Source of the DNA: Spirogloea muscicola
Lineage: Eukaryota; Streptophyta; Zygnematophyceae; Spirogloeales; Spirogloeaceae
Assembly (NCBI GenBank): GCA_009602725.1
Contig: WELB01000047.1
Location: 759,746-800,662, forward strand
DNA length: 40,917 bases
Direction: 5' to 3'
A model generated the notes under the pieces. The model saw only the letters and a program-made list of their open reading frames with translations. It did no database searches and was not told the DNA's origin. Shown here piece by piece: positions 20,404 to 31,166 of the stretch. Numbering within the stretch: position 1 is the first letter of the stretch; every line of letters begins with the position of its first letter. Both the position numbers and the translations under genes were made by a program.

Positions 20404-23400
20404 ATGGGGCAGCGCGTGAGCCTGGGAGCAGGGCCGGCCGTCGCCGAGGCCAAGGCCCGCAAGCACGCCGTCAAGAAGCTCATCGCTGCGCGGCGGGTGC
20501 GGCCGCCCCCTCACGACGTCCCTCCTCCCTCTCCTCCCGCCTCCTTCTCTACCGCTCCTCCTTGTCGCGCTCCTGATCACAATAGCACGCTGCTTGCTGC
20601 AACGAATGCTGCCACTAAGCATGGCCGGTGGCAGCCAAGCTGCCGAGCTGCACTGCTTGCAAGAGGCACTCGTCGCTCACTGCGCGGAGGCTGCGACGTG
20701 CTCTGGCAACGGCGGCAGGCCTTTGCGGACGCGCAGGCGGCGTACATGGAGTCGCTGCGCCTCGTGGCCGCCAATCTCTGGTGCGCTCTCCCACCTGCCG
20801 CTGCAGCCGCGCTCCCCACGATGCAGCGCCCCACGATACAGCCCACGGCCGGTACCCTCACCCTGTTGTCGCGAGCAGGAGGTTCTCGGAGGGCGAGCAG
20901 CCGGCCGTCCCCAGCCTGCCATCGGCACAAGCAGGCCATGCCAGCGCCCCGCCCTTGCCCCCCGGCAGCGCTGCCCGGCTGGGCAGCTTCCGTCCACCCC
21001 ACTGGAGGAGCTCCGAGGATTCGGAGCCATCGACAGAGGAGCTGCCGTCGGAGTTCCACCCTCCCCCACCGCCGCCGCCTCCCTTTGGCCCAAGGAGCGA
21101 CGCCGGTAGTGAGCACCAGGGCAGTCGTAGAGGGCCAGGGCCCGACAGCTGGCAAGCGGAGGAGTGGGAGGTGGTGGCGGCAGCGGGCAGTTGCAATGTG
21201 TCGCCGCCGGCCACGCTGCAGCAGGCTGTGGCGAGCCTCGACGGGCTCTTCATTGCTGCCGCCGACAGCGGGCGGTCGTTTGTGCACCTCGTGCAGTCCC
21301 CGGTGGGCAAGGTGTGAAATTGCAATCAGCCAATTTGTCACTGTGTCTGGCACCGATCGATTTGGCAGTTTCGGACTGCACGCATTTGTTCCGCAGAGAT
21401 GTCGGGAAGCAAACACCGGTGCCTGGACTTTGACACAGCGACGCCTGTGTCATGTTCACGCCGCAGCTCGTCGTTAGGATGCTGTACAGACCTGAAGGAG
21501 CCTGTTGGCAACCTTCTGTGCAGGGGGCCGCCGCCCACAGGGACATGAAGCCCAAATTGGAGCAGGAAGTTGACTCGCCGGAGGCCAGAGTGAGGCGGGA
21601 CAGGGTGGGCGTGCCGCCAGCAAGGAGGCCGTCGCCAGCGACCGTGGCGAGCGACGACGGCGAAGGCGGTAGCCCCGCGCCGAGTCGGAGCAGCAGCCAT
21701 GCGGAAACGCTGCGCTACCTGATGGAGTGGGAGCGGCAGCTCTGCGCTGAGGTCGAGGTGAGTGCTGCCAAGGCATCCTCCCCAGGTCCACTTCAGAGCT
21801 GATGGGGATGGGCGCATTGATACAGGGGATCACATTTTCCAGTCAGTTGTAGTTATTCTCGGGTCACCATTGCTAATGGACTGGCATACTCGCCTTGCCT
21901 CTTTATGAGCGTGGTTTTGCTTGTGACCCATGTTACTGATCTCGTTCTGCTGCTCACTTTCCTCCTTTCTCCTCTTCTGCCCAGTAAATGCTCAAGTCAC
22001 TGGTGTCTTGCCTTTGTTTGCACACATGCAAGAGCCGGTGCCCAGCTTTGCTGGGTGCTTTGAAGAGGACCCAGCAACGTTCCACCACACTTACAATATC
22101 TGACAATCGCACCTGGCGCACCCTGCTTTCTGTTGAGGCTCCTCTGCCAGTTGGCGGAGGCCCGCCAAGCACGGCTGGCAAAGCAGCGCAAGTTGCTGGA
22201 GCGCAAGGTGCAGCACAACGTCGACCCCTCCAAGCTCACAGCCCTCAGGTACTGCGACCTTCCTCAGGGAACCCTGCTGACAGCACAGTCTACGTCATTG
22301 TCCAGCATAGCTCCAGCATATGCAAGTAGGTAGCTTGACCCTGTACCCAATGATTTGCTCAATGTACTAAGCATGGACGCAATCCAAGGAGTAACGCATT
22401 GTGCATGGGCCACCCCTCCACAGCGATAATGTGGACAATCTGGAGGTGAAGCTTCAAGTTGCGAGGCACGCTGAGGAGGCCACCATGCTCGCCATTGGCG
22501 AGCTCACTGCGCGGAGCCTTGGCCCGCAGCTGCTCCACCTCCTGGATAGGCATGTATACATTTCCCACGCACTAGCGGAGTATCCACAACATGACCGAGT
22601 TGTCAAACGATTTGTAACAGGTGACACGAGTATGTTAAGCAGGGGAGCATTGTCTGGGCACCATCACATCACCTCTTATTTGTCATTTGCCAGTCACCTG
22701 GCAAATGCTTCAGATGCTGTGCTCACCTGTCCTGCTGACTACCTGCCTGAGCTATTGACGCTGAGACTCCTCTTTCCGGCTGGCTACAGCCTGCGGCGCA
22801 TGTGGGACAGCATGGCAGATGCACATGGTGCGCAGCTTTGCGTGATCAAGCGGGGGTCTGACGCTGGGGCGTTTCACGGCTGGGAGGGGGCCCACCTTAC
22901 CTCGCGGATGCACCTTGAGGCCACTATGCAGCTCGCGCAGGCCTGCCTGAGGTGGAAGGGCGCCCTGCAGTGAGTACACTCGCTGAGGCACATACATGGC
23001 CGCAGTTGATGCTGTCAGTCATGCTGCCGTGTGCGAGTGATTGTGAACTTGTACGACTGCAGAGCCTCTGAGTGCAGGTGTGGCTGAGGTATCCATGCTC
23101 AGGGTGTGCAACTCCCATTTGGTTGACATTTTGTTGAATGTCAGTGCCTTGGTGGGGATGGAAGAGGCGCTAACAAAGTCACTTTTGGCCTGTTTTATTT
23201 AGTTTGAGATTCACTGATCAGCTGAGGCTGTCTGTCGTGGCTTGCTTGTTGTCAGGGCTGTGATGAGCCAAGAGAGGATGTACATTGAGGGGATGCTAGT
23301 CTGGCTATCGCTAAGCAAGCAGAAGCCGTTGCCTGCCGCCTCCGATGCTGACACGCCACCAGTACGGGTACGCCAGTCGTTGGGGGGTTCGCGCATTGCC

Positions 23401-23925
23401 GCACCTGCACCACCAGCAGCAGGCTTGGCGGCATCTCAGAGCTGCGCCAGCCCGACTGCGGAGCTCGTGGACCTGTGCATGGCCTGGCTGGCCGCACTGA
23501 AGAAACTTCCGCTCAAGGCTGCCGAGGAAGCACTTGGCGCTCTGGAGCGGAAGGTGCAGGTACTCGCACAGTGCCAGGGCGAGGAGCAAAAGCAGGCGGC
23601 GAGGGTGGAGGATGCGGCGGCGCGCCTCGCTCGCATGGAAGCAGTGCTGCAGCAGGTTGAAGTGGCGTATGAGGCCGCACAGCGCCAGAGTGCGGACCTT
23701 GCACCATCAGCATCAGTGAAGGCCGTCAAGCAGCTCATGAAGCGCCAGCGAAAGCTCAAACTGGATGTAGACTGGAACCGCACGGTGCTGCACGAGCAGA
23801 CCGAGAAGCTCTCCAGAATGGCTGCAGCCTCGCGCGAGGCCGGCCGCGCCCTTGTGCATACGCAGCTACCACACGCGCTGTTTGCAGTGACAGACTTTGC
23901 CAGGCGGCATGCTAGCCTTCAGTAG
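20404..23925 (+). CDS. DUF630/DUF632 protein, NRG2-like
   Basis: Plant-type protein family that includes Arabidopsis NRG2, linked to nitrate signalling. Exons: 20404-20496, 20719-20780, 20879-21311, 21467-21757, one starting near 22138 and ending 22248, 22424-22549, 22790-22969 and 23256-23925. The N-terminus has the DUF630 pattern: KHAVKKLIAARR joined to AFADAQAAYMESLRLVA and then RFSEGE. A proline run follows, then EEWEVV. The DUF632 region has LRYLMEWERQLCAEVE, then LAEARQARLAKQRKLLER, DNVDNLEVKLQVA, LDSLRRMWDSMADAHGAQ and a long C-terminal coiled coil (about 23520-23850). The start gives MGQRVS, a fair N-myristoylation signal, but lacks the cysteine at position 3 that I recall in plant relatives. 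The junction between 21757 and 22138 does not phase, so a small exon is probably missed. The intron at 22550-22789 is GC-AG. Function here is inferred only from the family. Confidence 0.85.
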
Positions 23926-24790
23926 GACCCTGGAGGCCCTACTGAAATAGGGCCTTCTCTGGCACATTATTGACACCGCCCTCAACAGAAGAGCACCTTG
24001 CTGAATCGACAGGTCGCACTAATGTCCAGTCGACCTGCTCGGGCCATCCGCACCCTTGGCAGATAGCAGCGCAGAAGAAGCCCAGAAGCTTCGCCGATAC
24101 GCATTGTTGATATTGACAAGCTGGGCATCCCAGTGGAGGTCAGGAAGGTCGCATGCAAGCTTTGAAAGCATTGTGGCTTTTGGAAGGCTATCTGGGTTGG
24201 TTTGCATGGTCCTAAGGCTGCGATGCGCACTAGCCCTATGACATTTAGGACGAGCAAGATGACAAAAATTGCTGGGCATTGACAATTCACGACAGCAGGC
24301 ACATTTGAGCAAGAGATCTGTGCTGGCAAGACTTGCCTCTACTAGAAAACATCTGCCAAACATAGTGACTCAAGCTATATCTGTTTGCAAAAGTGGCTCA
24401 TGTGCAAAGAAAGAGCAATACGACAGACATGATGCTATATACTATACATATCTCATTGCTACCTTGCTTTAATTGCAGCAAAATGGTCTGTGCTACATAC
24501 AGAGGGACTCATTGGAGGCATATTCGTCAGGAATTTTACGGACAGATCTCCAAGTCTATAGCATGTGTACATTTGGGCAGCCTCTTGACCAGAGTGACAG
24601 AGGGCCGGCTGTGAATGTTACAATAGTACAATGGGCCTCGCAAGGATCACATGGATCCAACCTCCACATAGGGCTTGCAGTCGCCACGTGTGACAGTCGT
24701 GCCCAGTATCAAATGATGGCACTTGCTGTACGCTGATTACCAGGCATGCACATTGCCAACGTGGTAATATGGGGGGCGCCCAAGGGGGAG
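23926..24790. other. Intergenic region between convergent genes
   Basis: The NRG2-like gene (+) and the AUF-like gene (-) run towards each other across this stretch. It presumably contains both 3' untranslated regions. I see no hairpin repeat, RNA gene or open frame of note. Confidence 0.4.
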
Positions 24791-26808
24791 TCAGAATGAG
24801 TTCATCTCCAAGAAGTGTGTCCTGCGCTTGGCCAAAAGGTGCGCGGCCTCTTTCAGTGGCTCCTCAAGCTTGCTACTCGTCCAGTGATTGCCCTCCACTG
24901 GATAGTGCCTAAACTTTTCAGCCGTTTCCGTTTCAAAGTCAACCTTCTGCTTGATGTCTATGAGTGTGGCACCTCGCAGAACACCTCCATTTACTGTAAG
25001 CTCACTAGCATACCGCAGGCTCATCTTGAGATCCGGCAGCTGCGTCCGGGAGCCGCTGGAGGAGGGCTCCTGTGTCCTGCTGCCAAAGGCCTCCAGCTGC
25101 ACAGCAAAGGTACAATTTTACTTCAGGCCCCCTAAATAGTTCCTGAATATCTGCCCCTAGAACCCTGCAATGGACATAGATATTCCTGACTAGTGACATC
25201 CAGTCACCAACCCATGTACCAAGGCCTGCTATTGTGATGGTCTATTGGAATGTGACATGCTTAAGTGGACCGTGTCAGAGACTAACAGCTTTCTTATACA
25301 GTAACGCATCATGCAATTCTCAACAAGATATAGCTCAAGTAGTACTTCGAAGAGGAAGGAAGAATATAAGAGCACCTGCATCCAATCACCTGCTGAGCTG
25401 CAAGCTATTGCATGCAACTCAAGCGAAGCGTTGGAATACTATCATACCTGCGTCCTGTTCATCACAAGAGTACCCTGCCCTTCAGCGTCCGCGAGCACCA
25501 GGCTCTGAAGAGTGGGGTGCTCTGTAATGATCTGCTGAAGCAGGTAATGCCTAGCTGCTGCAGCAATCAAGGAGCTGATTGTCCAGATGATGCGGACTTT
25601 GAGGTCTGTACAGGTGAAAGTATCGGAGTGGTCTGCGTCATAGGAAGTCAACTCCAGACTGTTTGTGCCTGTGGGCTCACACCCCACCTGCTTGTCAATG
25701 TCAATCGCCTCAGCAAACTGCTGCAGAGGAGAACTGCTGGCTCCTTCCCATTCTTCGCTTGTGCAAGGAGTGCCCTCATGCTTGTCACTACCACTGTGGG
25801 GACTCTCTTGTGCAGCTTTGCTCGAAAGTGCATGCCTCTCAAAGGCCGTGGCCCCAAGAATAACGCACGACTCCAACGTGGTCCCAAATCGGGCATGCCA
25901 TCGCAGCAGAGCCCCTTCGTTCACCCCAAGCTCAGCCCCAGGAAGCTCAATCCTCAATGTCTGAACCTCTGTGAAATTTCTGAGTACTTCACACGGTGAA
26001 TGGTGAGCAATGTCGAGAGGACTTGCTCTAGCCATACTCTCTGAACGTGTGAGCAGCTGCATTGCACCCTGAGCATTTCATGTAAAGAGAAACACCAGTG
26101 TCAGGCAGTGAACAACGATGATGCTTACACATCCTGCAAACGCTACCTTTCTCCGATTTCTAAGCACAGACTTCTAAGCAAAGCACCCTTCTCAGGCCAT
26201 CCACTTCCCGGATGTCATAGCCGCGGCTGTGTTGCTAGTGACTTAAGCAGGAGCCAGAAAGGCTGCTGGCGGAAAGGAACCAAAACTGCCTGCCATTAGC
26301 ACCAACCTGCAAAGTTCGGCCCAAGCTGCTCATGAAACGCATTACGCGGCTGATAAGGCTTGTTGAGGTCTCCTCCAGAATGTTGTATAAAGGCTCATCT
26401 TCGTCAAGAATGCAGTCCACTCGAATGAAAATGTCGTCCACAAGTGGCACTAAGTGCTGGAAGCGTTTTGAGACCGCAGCGCAAGAACCGAGCGCTGCAA
26501 CAGACGCATGACAGTAAGAAAGTCGAATATAGATACCTCCCCCCTGAGTGAATCTGCTTCTGAGGCAGTCACCTCTTTGCAGCAGGCTGCAGAAAGGGCA
26601 AAGCCTAGAGCAGCAGGACCGCTCAGCTACCACACATGTTCGACTCCAACCACAGAAATCCCTTGTGGTGACCTTCAGGTAGTCACATGGAGACTTGATA
26701 GAAAGTACAAGACCAGACGAGCCTTTTACCTTTTACATCGCGGATACTGCTGAGAATGAGGAGAATGACAGCGTCTGGTAGCCGGTCAAAGTGGTCACTT
26801 GAGGCCAT
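24791..26808 (-). CDS. F-box protein, AUF1/AUF2-like
   Basis: Likely SCF ubiquitin-ligase adaptor related to the Arabidopsis auxin up-regulated F-box proteins. Four exons on the minus strand, all in phase: 26808-26730, 26494-26307, 26068-25448 and 25096-24791, giving 397 residues. The F-box spans exons 1 and 2: FDRLPDAVILLILSSIRDVK, then ALGSCAAVSKRFQHL. Exon 3 carries the plant landmarks LRNFTEVQTLRIELPG, LRWHARFGTTLESCVILG, VRIIWTISSLIAAAARHYL and LQSLVLADAEGQGTLVM. Exon 4 gives KMSLRYA and ends in RRTHFLEMNSF, nearly the same as the plant C-terminus. The start was chosen because MASSDHF directly precedes the F-box. Auxin control cannot be read from this sequence. Confidence 0.88.
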
Positions 26809-27440
26809 GGTTCTGGACATGATGCGTCTCGCAGGAATTCTGACCACGACAGCAAGTGCACGGTGAGACGCACGGTCTGCGTCTCCCTTGCTTGAACAAG
26901 CAAGACAGGGCTGTGTCCGTAAGGGCGTCATGCAGTAGTATCCACAGCTGATGGTCTGTGGACAATCACCTGACGAGATGAGGAGCTGCTAGTTTATCTC
27001 AGCAATCCTCGGAGACGGCGCCATATGCTGTCAAGCTTGCAGTGAAGAATACTCCATCTCCTCCTCACGGTAAGGCACAGCTCTAGAGAAACGTGGACAT
27101 GCCGCGTGTGACCGCGAGAGCAGAATGTGCGCCGAAAGCGCAGCCTTCGAGCAGTGCGGAGCTCGCCGTTCGCAGCGACCAAGGGTCTCCCGACTGGAAG
27201 CCCGCTGAAGCGGCCTCGCAGCAGGGGGCGTCGCCGGTTGCGGCCGCGGCGGAGTCTGCGGCGGCGGCGGTGGCGGCCACTCGGATGGCGAATGACACGG
27301 AGAGTCTCACCGTCCAGAAGCGGCGCCGCGGGGGAGACGGGCAGGCGGCGGGAAATATTGGCAGAAGAAGCGCGACCGAGGGGGCGCGAAGTCGGCCCAG
27401 ACGAGGAGAGGGCGCGGGGTGTGTATGGGCTGAAAACGGG
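26809..27440. promoter_or_regulatory. Upstream region of the AUF-like gene with GC island
   Basis: This lies 5' of the minus-strand AUF-like gene. Its outer half (27110-27420) is GC-rich with GCG runs around 27240 and is open on both strands. No motif in those frames is recognisable. It is plausibly promoter and leader sequence. Confidence 0.35.
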
Positions 27441-28330
27441 GAGAAGGGCTCGCCCATTGAGGATCGGGGATGGGAAAAGCCAGCCAAAAGCAGAAGGGAA
27501 CAAAGTACTGAGGAGGAGGCCGGGTTTAGCAGCACGGAGAGTCCAGAAAGAGCAAGCGCGGCCAGATTAACTGGTGGCTGGGAGAGGCCAGCCCAAAAGA
27601 ATGGACAAGGTCTGAAGGAGTCGGAGTGCCAGAGGAAGGCCAGTGCGACGACTGGGGCTCCGAGAACAATGCACACGTTGGCAGGCGGGGGCGGCCCTCT
27701 GGCGGCGACCGGCCACGCGGGGTGCTCCCGTCCCCGCCTGCAGGGGAGGCGCCACCGTCTTGCCGCCCTGCTGGATGAGCAGGCGGCCCGCCAGCACCGC
27801 CCGGTGGAGCCGATCGGACGGCACCTGGAGCGGGCGACTGGCCGGTTCCGCCGTCGGCCGCCTGACCCTGTGGGCCGCCCTGACCTGCCGCCACATTCAG
27901 CGCCAGCCGGCACTCCAGCCGTGCCGGTCTAGCGGCACGGTCGAGTTGACGTTGACTCCTCCTGGCTCCTCAAGACCTCACTCCCTTTCCCTCCCCCCCT
28001 CGCCCCCCTTTGGCAGAGCCACTTTCTCTTTGATGCTAATGGCTTCCGTGGTGGTGGTCTGGCTCCTCCTCAACTTAGCTTGTCAGATATGTATGTGCTC
28101 ACTCGCGGATATTAGTGTCCCCCTTAACCAGCTCATTAACCCCGTTACCAGAACATTTGTGAGGCTAGAATTGGCCTCCCTTTCAATTTCATGTGCACCG
28201 CACGCCTTCTCTCTTTGATCGAGCGCCCACGCGCAGTAAGTCAGAGAGTAAGTTGTGGATTGCGCCTTCCGGCACTTTCGGGCCTGTGAAAGGCCAGCCC
28301 AAAAAGAATGAGCAAGGTCTAGATGGCCGA
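27440..28330. mobile_element. LINE fragments in both orientations
   Basis: Minus-oriented hairpin modules lie at 27440-27510, 27555-27625 and 28265-28325. A plus-oriented GC-rich remnant (27640-28130) ends with a coding-end signature reading SDMYVLTRGY in modified form near 28083-28115. The 27555-27617 module is close to the copy embedded in the telomere-like array at 40827. Open frames crossing these junctions are chimeric. Confidence 0.6.
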
Positions 28331-28339
28331 GAAGGCGCC

Positions 28340-29030
28340 AGAACCATTCAGCTATGCAAGAGACAACAGCAAATTGGAGCTATAACCCCGAGACAGCAGC
28401 CGCAAGTCGGAGTAAGTTGCAGCTGGAAAAGAGGCACCCCAGCGATACCCAGAAGCAGCAGCCATGGCACGGCCTGCCCGCAAGTGCACTGCGTGAGCCT
28501 GGGACCGTTGGAAGGATATGGATAGCTGCACTCTGAACTCCTGGGCAAGCGACCCGGCGACAATGAAGCCAGGGCAGCTCACCTTGCTGTCCCTGCTGAT
28601 ATTCGATGGCCGCTGTGCAAGCCGCTGCAGAAGGTCCAGCCATCGACTGCCAAACGCCCCGCGCACGTCTATCGCCAGCGCCACAGTCATCGCCAGCTGG
28701 GTGATCAACACATTTCTGCTTCTTGCCGCTGGCCACCTTGCTCGCTGCGTGCCCTTTTTCTGGAACATATTCTGGCATCTCACACCCATCGTCTTTCTAA
28801 AGAAGCAGCTCCTTCTGTGAAAGAAGCAGCTCTTCCTATGAAAGTGCCGTACCTGACCGCCAATGGTGGCGATGGCTGTGAAAGAAAGAGATGATGACTC
28901 TTCCAGTAGAGGGTTATTGCTGAGATCGGCCAGCCCTGAGAAAGAAGAGAAGACTAGTTTCCAAGTTGCGATCTCCCTGTCTATAGCCAGAAGCTGCAGC
29001 CACAGCGCGACCAGCACTCAGATGCAGCGC
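28340..29030 (-). mobile_element. LINE C-terminal coding fragment, minus strand
   Basis: The minus strand reads VALAIDVRGAFGSRWLDLL, LAQEFRVQLSISFQRSQA, HLRAGRAMAAASGY and DLRLLSRGY. This is one of the most complete copies of the C-terminal domain. A second, shorter tail copy (HLSAGRAVAAASGYRQG after frame adjustment) lies at 28970-29030, so two insertions are nested. Confidence 0.7.
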
Positions 29031-29194
29031 ATTGACCGCTGCCATATTTTTGTTTTTGGACACGGTCCTGGGGCTCATAGGCTAGAGCTTATGTACATTG
29101 AGGCGATGGCAGTGATAGTCCAGCCCATAGGGTTGAAAAATATCGACAGGGCCGAAAACCGCCGGGTCCGAAAAGCGCTGAAAAGTGATGCAAG

Positions 29195-29500
29195 GCGAAG
29201 GCAGTGAACAGCCAGCCCGAAGAGATTTGACGAGGTCCGAGGATGAGGAGTACGGAAGAGCGTGAAAGAGCCACTAGTCGTGCTTTCGGCCGCGTCGCAG
29301 AGCCGGCCCGCGGCGCCGCCGCCAAATTTGGGCCAGGGCGGGCGGTGGCGCAGACGCCCCAGCCGCGACCGTGTCGGCGGCTTGAGCGCGTCGCTTGCTC
29401 CCTCCCGCCGTCACGTGACTTCGCCTCCCCCTTAGCCATTGTCAATGCTTTTCTGGGCTGGCTTTGCTAGCCCCTCTTTTTCTATGGGCGAGCCTTCTCT
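29195..29500. mobile_element. Hairpin modules flanking a GC island
   Basis: A minus-oriented module (29195-29245) and a plus-oriented one (29440-29500) enclose a GC-rich island. The island contains the palindrome TCACGTGA at 29411-29418. The order island, then GGCTGGCTTTGCTAGCC hairpin repeats what is seen at 3230-3725. Confidence 0.5.
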
Positions 29501-29559
29501 TTAGACTGCCATTTGTCTGGCTAGCCTGTGGCTCCGTCATGAACCTGTATGCATCTGGC

Positions 29560-30080
29560 AGGATTTTACACCCGGTGCATTGCCCAGCGTCCGCACTGCT
29601 TTGCCCGCCTCCTCCGTCCCTCCCCGGCGGTGAACAAAGAAAGTTGCAGCACTACTCCGATAACCCCCGATGTGATCAGCTCTTGCCAGCAGCAATCGAC
29701 ATCTTTGGCTGCTTAGGTCCTCGTTTCCTTACTCTCCTTCAAAACATAGCCAATCTAGGCTACACACGACATGCAGATGTGTTCCCGGCTGAGATGGGCT
29801 TGCCAGCTGCTTATCTGTCGTTGTTGCGACGACGAGTTTCGGCCTGTTTGCAGCGTGCTCAGGCTAATGCTTTGCACCAGAAAGCTGGGCGAGCTCTAGT
29901 TGGTAGCAGAAGGGCTTCGTATCTGCCATCTAGTATCCAGGCATCGGTTAGCGACCTTTATGTTTTGACCCGTGGTTTCTGAGCGGGTCAATCTACTGTA
30001 GGTTATGTAGGTCTTACGATGTGCGTGCCTTTGTACTTGGCCATTTGGCCTTCGTTTGTTTCAAATACACGAAATCATTT
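29560..30080 (+). mobile_element. LINE C-terminal domain with alternative 3' tail
   Basis: An open frame to 29982 contains CDQLLPAAIDIFGCLGP, LSLLRRRVSACLQRAQAN, HQKAGRALVGSRRAS and ends SDLYVLTRGF. After the stop, GACCCG and CGGGTC can pair, and the tail TACTTGGCCATTTGGCC follows to a TACACGA end near 30072. This shows how the second tail type connects to the coding end. Confidence 0.75.
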
Positions 30081-30084
30081 ACCC

Positions 30085-30860
30085 GGCGGTGAAGGTGGCG
30101 TATGCGGAAGTCGACACCGGCATTCGGGCGAGCGCGGCCAGCCTCCTCCATCACCCCGGTTTCCTCACCACGCCAGCCGCGCTGCTCCAGGCTAGCCTGC
30201 CTGTTAGCCGCGGGCGGCTTGGGCTGCCGCCCAGTTGCCCAATTCTATGCGGGCAGAGTGTTGGATAGGTACAAGGCTTTAGTCGGGATCTACGGGCGTT
30301 TACCACTAAGCTAGGAGCGTCCACACGGCTGCGCGATGCCAAATCCTTCGGCTTAACTAGCTAGACTTTGTACAGATACACCTGCTTCTGCGGCAAAGCG
30401 CTGCGCCTGTGAGGCCGCCTACCTGGGCAGCCGGGCTCAGGTCGCCGCCCCCATTTGCCAGCGTTTCCAAGTTCACGCAACCGTGCCCTGTAGCGGGTGG
30501 TATTTGATGTGGAGACTTGGCCAGCTGCCTTTCCAGGCTGCCCTCCGCGCTCTGCCCGCGACGGGCTCTGACGGTCCACCCCAACATGACGGAGCAGGCC
30601 GTCCCTTTCCTCCACCTCGCCCACACTTCTGACCTGCGTGCCCAGGCACGCTACACAGCGTGGGTGGAGAAAGCGGCTTTGACCAGGCGGTGGAGCTTCT
30701 CCCTCCGCTTGACCTCCGAGGGCGCGCCCGGCTGCTCTCAGCCTCCTCCCCTGGAGCAGCGACGTAATCTCCGTGGCGCGGTCTCCATGGCAGCGCTCCG
30801 GCTCCTCAGACATTAGCCTGTCAGACTCGTCCGTGCTCACCCGTGGGTACTAACGTCACA
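30085..30860 (+). mobile_element. LINE reverse-transcriptase C-terminal fragment
   Basis: The plus strand reads LLHHPGFLTTPAALLQASLP followed by VSRGRLGLP, a pattern typical of the region after the reverse transcriptase domain of non-LTR elements. Later, in another frame, AYLGSRAQVAAPICQRFQV appears near 30415. The fragment ends with an SD-SVLTRGY type signature near 30822-30852. Several stops and frame changes show decay. It is the best evidence that the whole repeat family is LINE-derived. Confidence 0.65.
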
Positions 30861-31166
30861 CTGTTACCTTAGCCACCTTAGCATAGGGCTTCGAATTACG
30901 TAGCCCCACTCTTTGCGCTGGTCTTTGCCCGAGCAATGTATTGGCTTGAAATCGGCCACCCTCTTGTTTCATTCCCTCAACCCCGTCCCACGGCCTAGTC
31001 AGCGCTGGGGCTCCTCCCCCCGCTGTAGAGTCATTGCCAGGCGTTGGATCGTGTGCACTGATACCACGCAGAAGCTCGACTGGGAGGCGAGATATATCTC
31101 GCCAAATACCTCGCCAGATCCTCCAGATCAAGAGGGATCAATCTTGGATGCATACCCTCTGTGCAG
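30861..31166. other. No recognised feature
   Basis: Lies between LINE debris and the 3' end of UBLCP1, whose 3' untranslated region it probably includes. No motif, RNA gene or hairpin module is visible. Confidence 0.4.

Noticed and set aside
20239-21477. 412-residue plus-strand open frame
   Set aside because: Only its first part (20404-20496) and 20719-20780 are exons of the NRG2-like gene; the rest is the wrong frame, shown by the proline-rich exon in another frame with matching splice phases.
27093-27932. 279-residue plus-strand open frame
   Set aside because: It runs from a GC island through two minus-oriented LINE hairpin modules, so it is a chimera of repeats; no conserved motif is visible.
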